Of a stretch of 64,000 nucleotides of DNA, positions 56,028 to 64,000 are shown in pieces (the first letter of the stretch is position 1; each line of letters begins with the position of its first letter). The DNA comes from Dermatemys mawii (Eukaryota > Chordata > Testudines > Dermatemydidae). The notes below the pieces were generated by a model that was not told the origin of the DNA, made no database searches, and saw only the letters and a list, made by a program, of their open reading frames with translations. The translations under genes were made by a program, and so were the position numbers. The stretch is taken from the NCBI GenBank assembly GCA_007922305.1, contig ML677455.1, positions 62,001 to 126,000 of the forward strand. The letters are read 5' to 3'.

Positions 56028-56085
56028 ATGAAGGTATTTTACGTTGTCTTTTCAGTTTTTGTCATCATGCTTCAGACTGCACCAG
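56028..56085 (+). CDS. Defensin-like signal-peptide exon, plus strand (partial gene)
   Basis: ATG at 56028 followed by MKVFYVVFSVFVIMLQTAP and the first base of the next codon, then donor GTAAGATG. Exon coding length (58 bp), phase 1 and the M-K-hydrophobic-LQ pattern are the same as in the minus-strand beta-defensin signal exons. The sequence is clearly divergent, so this is an older paralogue in the opposite direction. No convincing six-cysteine exon was found downstream within the window. A decayed candidate is near 59467-59540. The gene may be broken, or its mature exon may lie beyond the window. Confidence 0.7.
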
Positions 56086-56460
56086 GTAAGATGTATATAA
56101 AATAGAAGGCTAATATAGAGCAATATTTGTCACCCTCTGTTAAAGTTGTCAATTAATACATTACATTAGAATAATATATTCCCGCTTTTTTAAAGAGCTC
56201 TGAAATGCCTTCATAGCACGCAGCAGAACTTGAACTTTGGCCGGGGAATAGGAATCCTGGAATAAAGGAGGTGCCTTTGCTGCACTCATGAAAATTCATT
56301 TAAATATGACTAGATTTTGAGCTGTCAAAAAGTCCCTATTTCTTCTGGGGGTTCTCCTCAGTAGAGCTTGCTATAGATTTGCTCTGAACACCAAATAATC
56401 TCAGTGCACTGAGCATGCCTTGTCTTCCATGTGGTGCATAGATCAGAACATACGGATGAG

Positions 56461-56659
56461 ACAAAGAGTCCTGTGGCACCTTAAAGACTAACTAAAGAAT
56501 TGAAGCATGAGCTTTCGTGGGCTAGTACCCACTTCGTCGGATGTGTGCAGTGGAAGTATCCAGAGGCATTGAATGCATCCGACGAAGTGAGTATTAGCCC
56601 ACGAAAGCTTATGCTTCAATTCTTTAGTTAGTCTTTAAGGTGCCACAGGACTCTTTGTC
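56461..56659. repeat. Inverted repeat of an abundant turtle sequence
   Basis: Two arms of about 83 bp, 56461-56543 and 56576-56659, are near-perfect reverse complements: 'acaaagagtcctgtggcacc' against 'ggtgccacaggactctttgt'. They are separated by a 32-bp loop. The arm words 'gctttcgtgggcta' and 'acttcgtcggatg' are a turtle-typical repeat, and the tail 'ccagactaacacagctac' follows at 56672. It lies 0.4 kb downstream of the plus-strand signal exon. Confidence 0.9.
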
Positions 56660-56699
56660 ACTTCTGCAATTCCAGACTAACACAGCTACCTCTCTGATT

Positions 56700-57944
56700 C
56701 TTAGCAGATGGATGGGACACAGACCAAATGAATCTTCTATTTCTAGCTTTCCTCCTTCAAAAAATATTTTTTCTTGGAAAAGATGAGAAGCAGGAGATCA
56801 TGAAATAAAGTCTAACCCCTTTGCCCGAATAGTGTTACTAATTCTGTGCCTTTCACATCCCATATTATAAAACCAGGCCACATAGTTCACTGAGTGCTAA
56901 CTGTAACTGGGAACACAACTCAGTTCTCCATACAGCAGACCCTTGTTCAAGTGTCTTAGCAACACTATGTATATGAAATAATCTACCACATCTGTGTGCT
57001 TGGTTTTGTTTGTGGAAAAGACATGAACTAGGGTGAAGCAGAATGTGCAGAAATGACAATATAGCAATTTAGATTTTCTGCTCAGATCTCAGGGTAGTGA
57101 ACAATTTTGTTGAAGCACAATACCTTTCGGGTATTTCCTCCTATTCCTAACAGTCAGTGGCACAACAAGAAAAGCGGGCAAGGGTGCAGAAAACCCAATG
57201 TCCCTTCGGTTTTGGGCATAGACGCTGCTACAAATTCACATGAACATTGTTGCCAAACCACCATCTCTCCTTTCTGAGTGGGCTGAGTATTGGAAGACGT
57301 GGTGGAGGCAGCATTAGGAGATTGGGACTTGAGGTTCTGGGCAACAGGAAGCCAGGGGCTCCTGATGCCAAGAGCCCCAGGAAGTGCCACTTCCCCTGCT
57401 CCGGCCAGTCAATGACAGTTTCATTTGCTACTTTGTTCCTGTCCGCAAGGCCTGGCCCCAGATAAGAGAGACTGCTGTAACCTCTCCCTGCCCCCCACCG
57501 GAGAGAGTGGGAACAGTGGGACTTCCCTCAGCCCCTCCCGCTAGGACCTCTTACCCCACCCCTTCCATTAGACAGACTGGATTCTAAAGCACATAAAAGG
57601 TGGAGGAGGCTACTTGAGGAGATGGTGGGTTGAGATTCTGGGACGGGGGAGGAGGGAAAAAAGAGTCTTCTCAATGGGATAGAAAAGGAGGGAAGGTCCT
57701 GCTCTCACTTCTGGGAGGTGAGGGGAGAGGGAAGAGTGTTTCTGTCCAAAGGCCAATCCTTGGAGATGGGGAAGGAGTGGTGATTGAAGTTGTCAGCAGC
57801 CAGCCAGAGCAGCAGTGGCAACTCATCCTTGGGATCCAGCCCCTGGGACCTGCTAGGGCCCTTCTTCCCCGAACACCAGGCTGCCATCTCCTTATGCTGC
57901 CTCCTCAGCCTCTTACTGTTCCAGAACCACTCTGGAAGGAGATA
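56700..57944. other. Gene-free stretch, nothing firmly recognised
   Basis: Scanned on the plus strand for a defensin mature exon. A short 'CPQGLAPDKRDCC' translation at about 57438-57476 lacks the required cysteine spacing and splice sites. The frames at 57630-58025 have no recognisable features. Confidence 0.45.
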
Positions 57945-58414
57945 GGAGATCTGAAAATGAGGGGAAATACTGTGTATTTTTTTTCTGTTGGGAAAGCATT
58001 AAAAAAGGTGAAAACATTTAAGTGATAATAAATATTAGTCTGAAGAAGTTTGTTTCATTGACCAGATTATATCACCTCCCCGCTGCATATTTACTAACGC
58101 ACAGCTGTGCACCTGACAATATCTGGAAACAACAAGCTAGTAGACTCTGATTTGCATAAAGATATATATGAAGGTGTGGACGCTGCCTGTTGATGCTTTC
58201 TCCTGCTCACGCCCACACATGGCATTCATACCATACATCTGCATGGCACCTGCTCTCGTTTCAACCTGTCGCTTACCCACACACTCTTTATGCCATATTG
58301 ATAAGGTTCAAATTGCTTCATGACCTACCCACATGCATTCCACACTCTGATATCCACTCATTCTGCATATACACCTCATTCTGGGCCCAAGCACTTTCCC
58401 ACGTAGGAGCATCA
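57945..58414 (+). repeat. Block U, copy 3
   Basis: Near-identical to block U copy 2 (33100-33560), with the same (ttt)-rich lead-in, 'caacaagctagtagactctg' and C-rich words. It contains no supported gene. Confidence 0.8.
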
Positions 58415-59178
58415 AAGCTACATAAGGGAAGGCAAAGCACAACCACAGGATCTATGCACCACTACCGGCTGGGGACTAATTGGCTAAGCAGCAGTTCTGC
58501 AGAAAAGGACCTGGCGATTACAGTGGCTGAGCAACTGGACATGAGTCAGCAGCGAGCCCTTGGTGCCAAGAAGGTCAATGGCATTTTGGGCTATATTAGT
58601 AGGAGCATTGCCAGCAGATCAAGGGAAGTGATTATTCCCCTCTATTTGACACTGGTGAGAACACATCTGGAGTATTGGGTCCAGTTTTGTTCCCTCCCCC
58701 GCACAGAAGGGATGTGGACAAATTGGAGAGAGTCCAGCAGAGGGCAATGAAAATGATTAGGGGGCTGGGGCACATGACTTACAAGGAGAAGTTGAGGAAA
58801 CTGGGGTTATTTAGTCTGTAGAAGAGAAGAGTGAGGCGGGATTTGATAGCTGCTTTCCACTACCTGAAAGGGAGTTCCAAAGAGGATGGAGCTAGGCTAT
58901 TCTCAGTGGTGGCAGATGACAGAACAAGGAGTAATGGTCTCAAGTTGCAGTGGGATAGGCCTAGGTAGGATTAGGAAAAACTATTTCACTAGGAGGGCAG
59001 TGAAGCACTGGAATGGGTTACCTAGGGAGGTGGTGGAATCTCCATCCTTAGAGGTTTTTTAAAGCCTGGCTTGACAAAGCCCTGACCGGGATGATTTATT
59101 TGGTGTTGGTCCAACTTTGAGCAGGGACTTGGACTAGATGACCTCCTGAGGTCTCTTCTAACCCTGATATTCTATGTA
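58415..59178 (+). mobile_element. CR1 LINE 3' end (inherited with block U)
   Basis: 'KKVNGILGYISRSIASRS' and 'VIIPLYLTLVRTHLEYWVQF' from the CR1 RT C-terminus, then the 3' tail 'ctgatattctatgta' at 59165-59178. Same 5' truncation as the copy at 33565. Confidence 0.92.
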
Positions 59179-59776
59179 GTTATACGGACATAATTTCCTC
59201 GAAAGCCTAAAATACCAGAGAAGCAGCTTAAGGGCATGGGACGTGAAGATGAAATCGCTATCCTAGTACTGCAGTGCTATTCTCCTGTCCAGTTCGCTGT
59301 GTATGTACAGAGATTATCAACAGGTGTGGCACCTGACAAGGAACTGCCTTCAAAATAGAATCATGTTTTAGACTTACATGAGCTGGAAGGCAGAACTGGA
59401 ATTTTTATGCATTCTTTAACAAGACTTTAACATGAGACATATTTATCACATAATTATTTGTTTTAGTTTTGCTGTGGACAAGAGTGTGTTCGAAAGAACA
59501 ACTGGACACGGATGTGAATCCCATTGTTGTACAGTTCATGTATTTTGGACTTATTATTACATTACACCCTCCAAATGATAGAGGTGCAGCAGCCCTCTAT
59601 AGTAAGGAACAAAAATCAGTGGCAAATAGAAAAAAAGACTCTTAGGAAAATGCAGAAAGTTGTTTGCAATGAGGTAGTCATCACAGAATGGTTTCAAACC
59701 CTGCCCTATATTTTTTGAAAATAGATAGGTGGTACGTTCCCAGAGATCTTGCATTGACACTCTCTGCTGCTATAAC

Positions 59777-60068
59777 TCAGTCACCAATCTGTAAAAGGGG
59801 AAGAAACTCTCATATTCTATGTTTATATCCACTGAAACAAGGGAAATGAGGCATTGTGATTCAAATTAACAGCAGAGCAGGAATTTCTCCATCACTGTAA
59901 ACGAGGAAAGCATTACAGCTTCTCAGAAAAAAAGTAGAAAAAAGTTATGGTACAAAGAGAGATTTGCAAATATCCTTCTATATTCTCCTTTTATTTCATT
60001 ACAATCGTTCCTGGAGTGATTTGCAGCACCAGGAAGAAAACAGCAAAGAGAAGGCGAAGGATCTTCAT
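59777..60068 (-). pseudogene. Beta-defensin pseudogene D: signal and terminal exons only
   Basis: The signal exon (60011-60068) is open, with arginine at codon 5 and an intact hydrophobic core. Its donor reads GAACGATTGT instead of GTAAGATCTT, so the GT is lost. Read-through reaches a stop six codons after residue 19. The terminal exon (59777-59788) keeps acceptor 'ccccttttacag' and three codons plus TGA. The mature-peptide exon is absent. The TATA box remains. No beta-defensin can be made; at most a 25-residue signal-like peptide could be translated. Confidence 0.9.
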
Positions 60069-60135
60069 GGCTGAAGTTTTACTTGGAACTCAGTGTCGCT
60101 GGAGAGAAGAGACTCCAAGACAGATGGAGAGTCTC

Positions 60136-60142
60136 TATTTAT
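60136..60142 (-). promoter_or_regulatory. TATA box of pseudogene D
   Basis: ATAAATA on the minus strand, 68 bp upstream of the ATG, with the same 'cccataaatagagactctcc' context as the functional copies. Confidence 0.65.
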
Positions 60143-61539
60143 GGGCTGCTGGGGATTGTGAAATATGGATCTGTTGAAACCTTGTTTTGAAACATGTCAC
60201 ATTTATTAAGTGTGTGCTGCCGTCTGTTAATAATAATGGTTATTTGTACAGCATCATTATAATTTCTGGAGAATTTCAGGGAAATACAGTTGACAAGTCC
60301 CTGCCTTGAGGAAGTTACAATATAAATATTTACACCTAGCAGGCATGGTGCATTCAATAGCTCTTTGAAGTCAATTGAAAGACTCTCATTGACGTTACAT
60401 GAGGGTCGTAGTGTAGAGAGGAATTCTAGAACACAGCTCTATCTAGAAAGCAATTGGCAGATGGGTGTGTGTGTTTATGTATTTCTTTCAAACCATATTT
60501 ATCAATATTTTATAGGGGATATTTATGGAATTTTCCTCATTTCATTTATCAAAACCCATTATTAAGTGGTTAAAAATCTTCTTAAAAATGAGAAACAAAA
60601 TGAATAACATTGCAAATACCAATAAAGGAAATACCAATACAGGAATGTATTGGTCTGGGTTGGTTTTTTTTGTTTTGTTTTGTTTTCTGTACATCTAAAC
60701 TGAGGAATTTTATAGTTAGTGACTGGAGATAATCATGGTTTTTCCCTTTCTTTTTCCCCATAGCAAGTAGCTGCATCAACGATAACCATCTAAAGTAGAA
60801 ACATAAAATGTTTTTGCAGCAAACATGTGAAAGCCAATGGCAGTCTCATCTGCTAAGCACCTCTTAGGATTTGTCTCATTCTCTCAGGAAACAGAGAACA
60901 TGGACTAATTGGGACTAACTTGCAGCCAGGAAAATGTAAGAAAATTTCTCTATAGAGGAGTTTGACACCTCAGCGTTTCCTGGGGGATTTATTCTAACCT
61001 GGGCTTAGAGTGGGCAAAATACAACCCACTACATCCTTGGGAATCTCCCTCTCAGTCATCTCCTTCCTTTCCCACTCCCCATTTCAGTGCACCAAACACA
61101 AAAAGGTGAGGTGAGAATGAGAATCCAGGGGGAGGGGGACATCAACAGGCCAATGAGGAGCTGTGACAGAGCACTGAGCTGTTCCTTTCATTGCACGGTC
61201 ATTGTGCTCTGTTTCACTTGTCTGTGGGTGGAAGGCGCTGGTCTTCTCTCCTGCCACCTTCACCACAGAGACAGAACCAGGGGCACTGGACTCTTACCTG
61301 CCCAGTGGGGACACAAGGAGCAGGCCCATAAGCCTAGCTGAACATCTCACCATCTCATTCCTCTTGTTTCCATGTTATATTCTCGCCACACACACAAAGG
61401 AGTTAGATAAAAGCAGCAATAAATCTTGCAGGGAGGTGGCTGGTGGAGCAACAACTGATAATTGCTTTATTTCCTCCTATTTGGTTTAGAAATAGACTGT
61501 GGTTAAAGGTACACACTGTATGCTTCTTTTATAGATTTA

Positions 61540-61870
61540 AAATGGCAACGGTAACAAGACGTACAATTCACCCTGCCTTACTGTAGATTGACTGGCTGTT
61601 AAATTATAGATTACTGGTTTCCCTAGCCTGCAAGCATAACCAGGAGTGTTTAGACAGTTTACAACTGTAATACAATTTTCAACATACTCCACACATAATC
61701 CACAGCTGATGATGCTCTAGCTGGGTTTCTTCCAGCTGCTGACTGGAATCCAAAGATCTGCCTTTAATTAGTTTCTGCCTGTCGCACTGACAACCATGCT
61801 TGGTTTTATGGGTGTCAGAGGTGTGTGGGGACGGTGTTGAATGATTTTGAATTGTTGTGGCTGATATATA
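61540..61870. repeat. Block T, copy 3
   Basis: Matches 1-204 plus 1405-1490: 'ggcaacggtaacaagacgtacaattcaccctgcctt', 'cacagctgatgatgctctagctgggtttcttccagctgctgactgga'. It has no CR1, so it is a second empty site. It directly follows the upstream region of unit D. Confidence 0.8.
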
Positions 61871-62484
61871 TGAGTGTGGTAAGAATGACTTTAGCATGGC
61901 TTGGCACGTTTGAATTTGCTAGAGGATTCTGGGAGCAGGGTTCTCTTATCATTATATAGATGGGGTGCAAATGTATTGGAAATTGCTGAAATGGTACTTG
62001 AATGGTTAATAAAGACTAGATTTGCATGTATGTTTCAATATCAAACTTTGGAATATATCAGCCCTTGGGGGACCAGCTCACCAGAGTAAAGAAGAGGTAA
62101 AAACATGAGCTCATTGGGGTTAGTACAGGATGAAAAAGGGTCAGAATTGCCCATTTTGCAGTCCCTTCTAAAATATCAATTAGAGAAAACCAGTAATGAT
62201 ATGCCCAAAGGGAATAGTTCTGGGACATGTGACTCTTTTGAGATCCAAAGGAATAAATGCTAAGCAAGTAAATAAGTTAAATTAGTTCCCCAATAAGCAT
62301 CTGAAGAGGTCCAAGATGCTGTGAGACAGAAGGCCTCGGGGTAACCGAGATTCTGCTACGAGGGACTATTGTGGGACTTTTGAACCAGAAGGCCTCAGGG
62401 TAAACTAGACCCTGCTTCAGAGGATATTTAAGAGAGAAAATATCTGAGAGGGGGAAGAAGAGAAGAAAAGAAGTCTCCATCTAG
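61871..62484. other. Gene-free stretch, nothing firmly recognised
   Basis: 'gaaccagaaggcctcagggtaaactagaccctgcttcagagg' near 62380-62422 partly repeats 'gacagaaggcctcggggtaaccgagattctgct' near 62325-62357, a small local duplication. No exon or named repeat is recognised. Confidence 0.4.
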
Positions 62485-62655
62485 ACATGGCCAGTGCCTC
62501 AGTTTCCCCTGTTGGGTGGTTTATTTAGTCTCGGCTAAAACAAAACTTCACCCAAACTTGGGGCAAACAATATAGTGAAAAATAAAAACAATAAAACTTT
62601 CTGGCCAGCGGTGCTTCCTCAGGGGCTGATTGGATATTTCTTCCAGTCACTTTTT
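62485..62655 (-). repeat. Fragment of defensin-unit intron 2
   Basis: 'cagtgcctcagtttcccctgttg.gtgg.t.atttag' through 'gcttcctcaggggctga' matches 46665-46805 (unit C) and 19110-19250 (unit A). It is a detached piece of another unit, and no exon is in it. Confidence 0.65.
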
Positions 62656-62659
62656 CATG

Positions 62660-63000
62660 TACAACAGTTTTCATAGATTTTGAGGCCAGGAAGGATTATT
62701 GTGATCATATAGCCTTACCTTCCATTTAACATGGGCCGTAGAACTGCCCCAAAATAATTCATAAAGTATATATTTTAGGAAAACATACACTCTTGATTTA
62801 AAAATTGTCAGTGATGGAGAATCCAGCACAACGCTTGGTACATTTTTCCAAGGACTAATTACCCTCACTTAAAAAATTACACCTGGTTTCCAATATGAAT
62901 TTGTCTAGCTTAAACTTCCAGCCATTGGATTGCAGTACACCTTGCTTGGCTAGATTGAAGGGCTCATTGTTCTCCATGTAATTAACCATGTGACAAAGCT
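62660..63000 (-). mobile_element. CR1 LINE 3' fragment
   Basis: 'tcatagattttgaggccaggaaggattattgtgatcata' and 'gatggagaatccagcacaac' are CR1 3' UTR sequence, minus orientation. It is the same subfamily as the copies in units A-C. Whether it is a duplicated copy or an independent insertion cannot be decided by eye. Confidence 0.7.
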
Positions 63001-63079
63001 CCAAGTTTGTACTTGTGTGTCCTGCGCTTCCTGGCAGATTTAGGGGCCTCAGAAACTCATCTAGGCCCCAGAGTGACCT

Positions 63080-63655
63080 CCCTTTCTCAGTATAATTGGC
63101 AAGAGTCACTGCCTAGTGAGTTACCTTCATCACAGGCCAGTATGGAAGGTGTAAAAAGGGGAGAGCCCAGGCCCGCCCTCTGCTCCAGGCTCCAGCCCAG
63201 GGACCCCAATAGTATCAGCTAAGATGGCTGACCTTTTATCCACAAAACACAATACAATTCCCTGAGCTACTTCCCCACAGCAGTCCCTGCTTCTTCAAAC
63301 TCCACTTCACCCTTACCTCAGGGCCTCCTTCCATCTGGATGATATGTTGTCCACCACTCAGTCTCACCAACAGCACAACCTCCTTCCACAGCTCCTGACA
63401 CCCACAGCCCACCTGACTAACTGGGAGGTTTTTATCTGGATTCAGCCAGTCCCTGACTGGATTCAGGTGTCCCAATTAGTCTAGCTGTTTCTACTCCATT
63501 CTAGAAGGTTCTTAATTGGCCCCAGGTGTTTTGATTGGCCTGAAGTAGCCTTTGTTTGGCTATCTAGAGAACAGGGACCTGCACATCCCGAGACTAATAT
63601 ACCTGCCTTCCAGCACTCTCCTGTATCCTTCTGGTCTGACTCCGTCACACTATAG
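63080..63655 (-). mobile_element. LTR-like turtle repeat (tentative)
   Basis: 'gggagagcccaggcccgccctctgctcc' and 'ctccagcccagggacccc' at 63157-63206, plus 'tctggattcagccagtccctgactgg', are words I associate with a turtle LTR element in reverse orientation. Ends are uncertain. Confidence 0.4.
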
Positions 63656-63819
63656 ATATTAATCAGATATCCCTTAGACTTAAGGCCTCAGCCCTTTTAC
63701 AGCAGTCTAACCTAATTTCCTCTGTTCTCCTAAATATGGACATGTCTGGGGGAATCTCTCAGAGCTCTTGAGGTCCCACATACACATTTAAATATTTGGA
63801 GGCTTTCTGCAATCATTTC

Positions 63820-64000
63820 CATTTTTGAAAGAGAACCTGTTGCACATAGTCCTGTCTGGAAGCTCTGGCACAAGAGAATAGGACCTGGCCATGGGACAGT
63901 TTCAGAGCAGAGGGGAAAAGAAGGAGGATCGAGGTGTTGTGGGGTACTAAGGTGGGCTGTAAACTGTGACTGGACCCAACTCCTCTAACAATACCATAGA
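63820..64000 (-). repeat. Start of a further defensin unit at the right edge
   Basis: 'gttgcacatagtcctgtctggaagctctggcacaagagaataggacctggccatgggac' and 'aaactgtgactggacccaactcctct' match 43660-43835 of unit C and 13930-14085 of unit A. These lie 3' of the gene C and A terminal exons. The block runs off the window, so another minus-strand defensin 3' end is expected a few hundred bases further right. Confidence 0.8.

Larger units (their letters stand above)
59640..61540 (-). repeat. Defensin unit D (internally deleted)
   Basis: 59640-59880 matches the terminal-exon block of A and C (14470-14610, 44200-44340). 59940-61490 matches 22900-24430 of A. These two segments, kilobases apart in A and C, are here separated by about 60 bp. 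Everything between the terminal exon and intron 1 has been deleted. Confidence 0.88.

Noticed and set aside
57438..57480. 'CSCPQGLAPDKRDCC' translation as a defensin mature exon for the plus-strand gene
   Set aside because: Cysteine spacing does not fit C-x6-C-x3/4-C-x8/9-C-x5-CC and no acceptor/donor pair matches the phase.
1..64000. CRISPR arrays, bacterial operons, rRNA
   Set aside because: No regularly spaced repeats with unique spacers, no Shine-Dalgarno-linked gene strings and no rRNA sequence. All evidence points to a vertebrate nuclear genome.

Overview
This window looks like genomic DNA from a hidden-necked (cryptodire) turtle. The evidence is CR1 LINEs in several subfamilies, a tRNA-derived SINE of the tortoise type, hAT and palindromic MITE families that I recognise as turtle-typical, and compact reptilian beta-defensin exons. 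Only about 1% of the sequence is protein-coding. The rest is a segmentally duplicated defensin cluster heavily invaded by transposons. Family assignments of repeats are from memory. Exon, splice-site, TSD and duplication calls come directly from the sequence.

The cluster is built from repeated blocks, named here for reference. The minus-strand 'defensin unit' carries a beta-defensin gene: signal exon, mature-peptide exon, terminal exon. Copies are A (13.8-25.1 kb), B (38.2-42.3 kb), C (43.5-52.2 kb) and D (59.6-61.5 kb), with another copy starting at 63.8 kb and running off the right edge. Block T lies upstream of the minus-strand genes (1-1.86, 26.9-27.6, 61.5-61.9 kb). Block R leads into a plus-strand, divergently transcribed defensin-like signal exon (2.9-4.9, 29.9-31.0, 52.6-56.1 kb, plus an inverted copy at 31.4-32.9 kb). 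Block U follows R (7.06-7.4, 32.9-33.6, 57.9-58.4 kb). The ancestral order appears to be T - R/plus defensin - U - minus defensin, repeated at least three times and then reshuffled.

Two minus-strand genes are structurally complete. Gene A (66 codons) and gene C (63 codons) have three exons, a TATA box 74 bp upstream of the ATG, phase-1 and phase-0 introns with good splice sites, and six cysteines. Gene B is a pseudogene: nonsense codon 5, lost splice donor, missing terminal exon, lost positive charge. Gene D kept its promoter, signal exon and terminal exon but lost the mature-peptide exon and its splice donor. A plus-strand signal exon at 56.03 kb has no clear mature exon in the window. An inverted piece of the defensin first intron (8.74-9.03 plus 11.59-11.70 kb) is split by a transposon.

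Mobile DNA accounts for most of the remainder. It includes CR1 copies at 0.2-1.4, 7.4-7.8, 21.8-22.7, 31.8-32.7, 33.6-34.3, 40.1-41.3, 50.2-51.1, 58.4-59.2 and 62.7-63.0 kb, and a second LINE type at 15.3-18.1 kb inside intron 2 of gene A. A DNA element at about 9.03-11.59 kb carries a 564-codon reading frame broken by one stop. There are two hAT transposase relics (28.2-29.9 and 42.4-43.2 kb), four hAT-like elements with 8-bp target duplications, palindromic MITEs, and several LTR-like elements. No rRNA, functional tRNA, CRISPR array or bacterial-type operon was seen.
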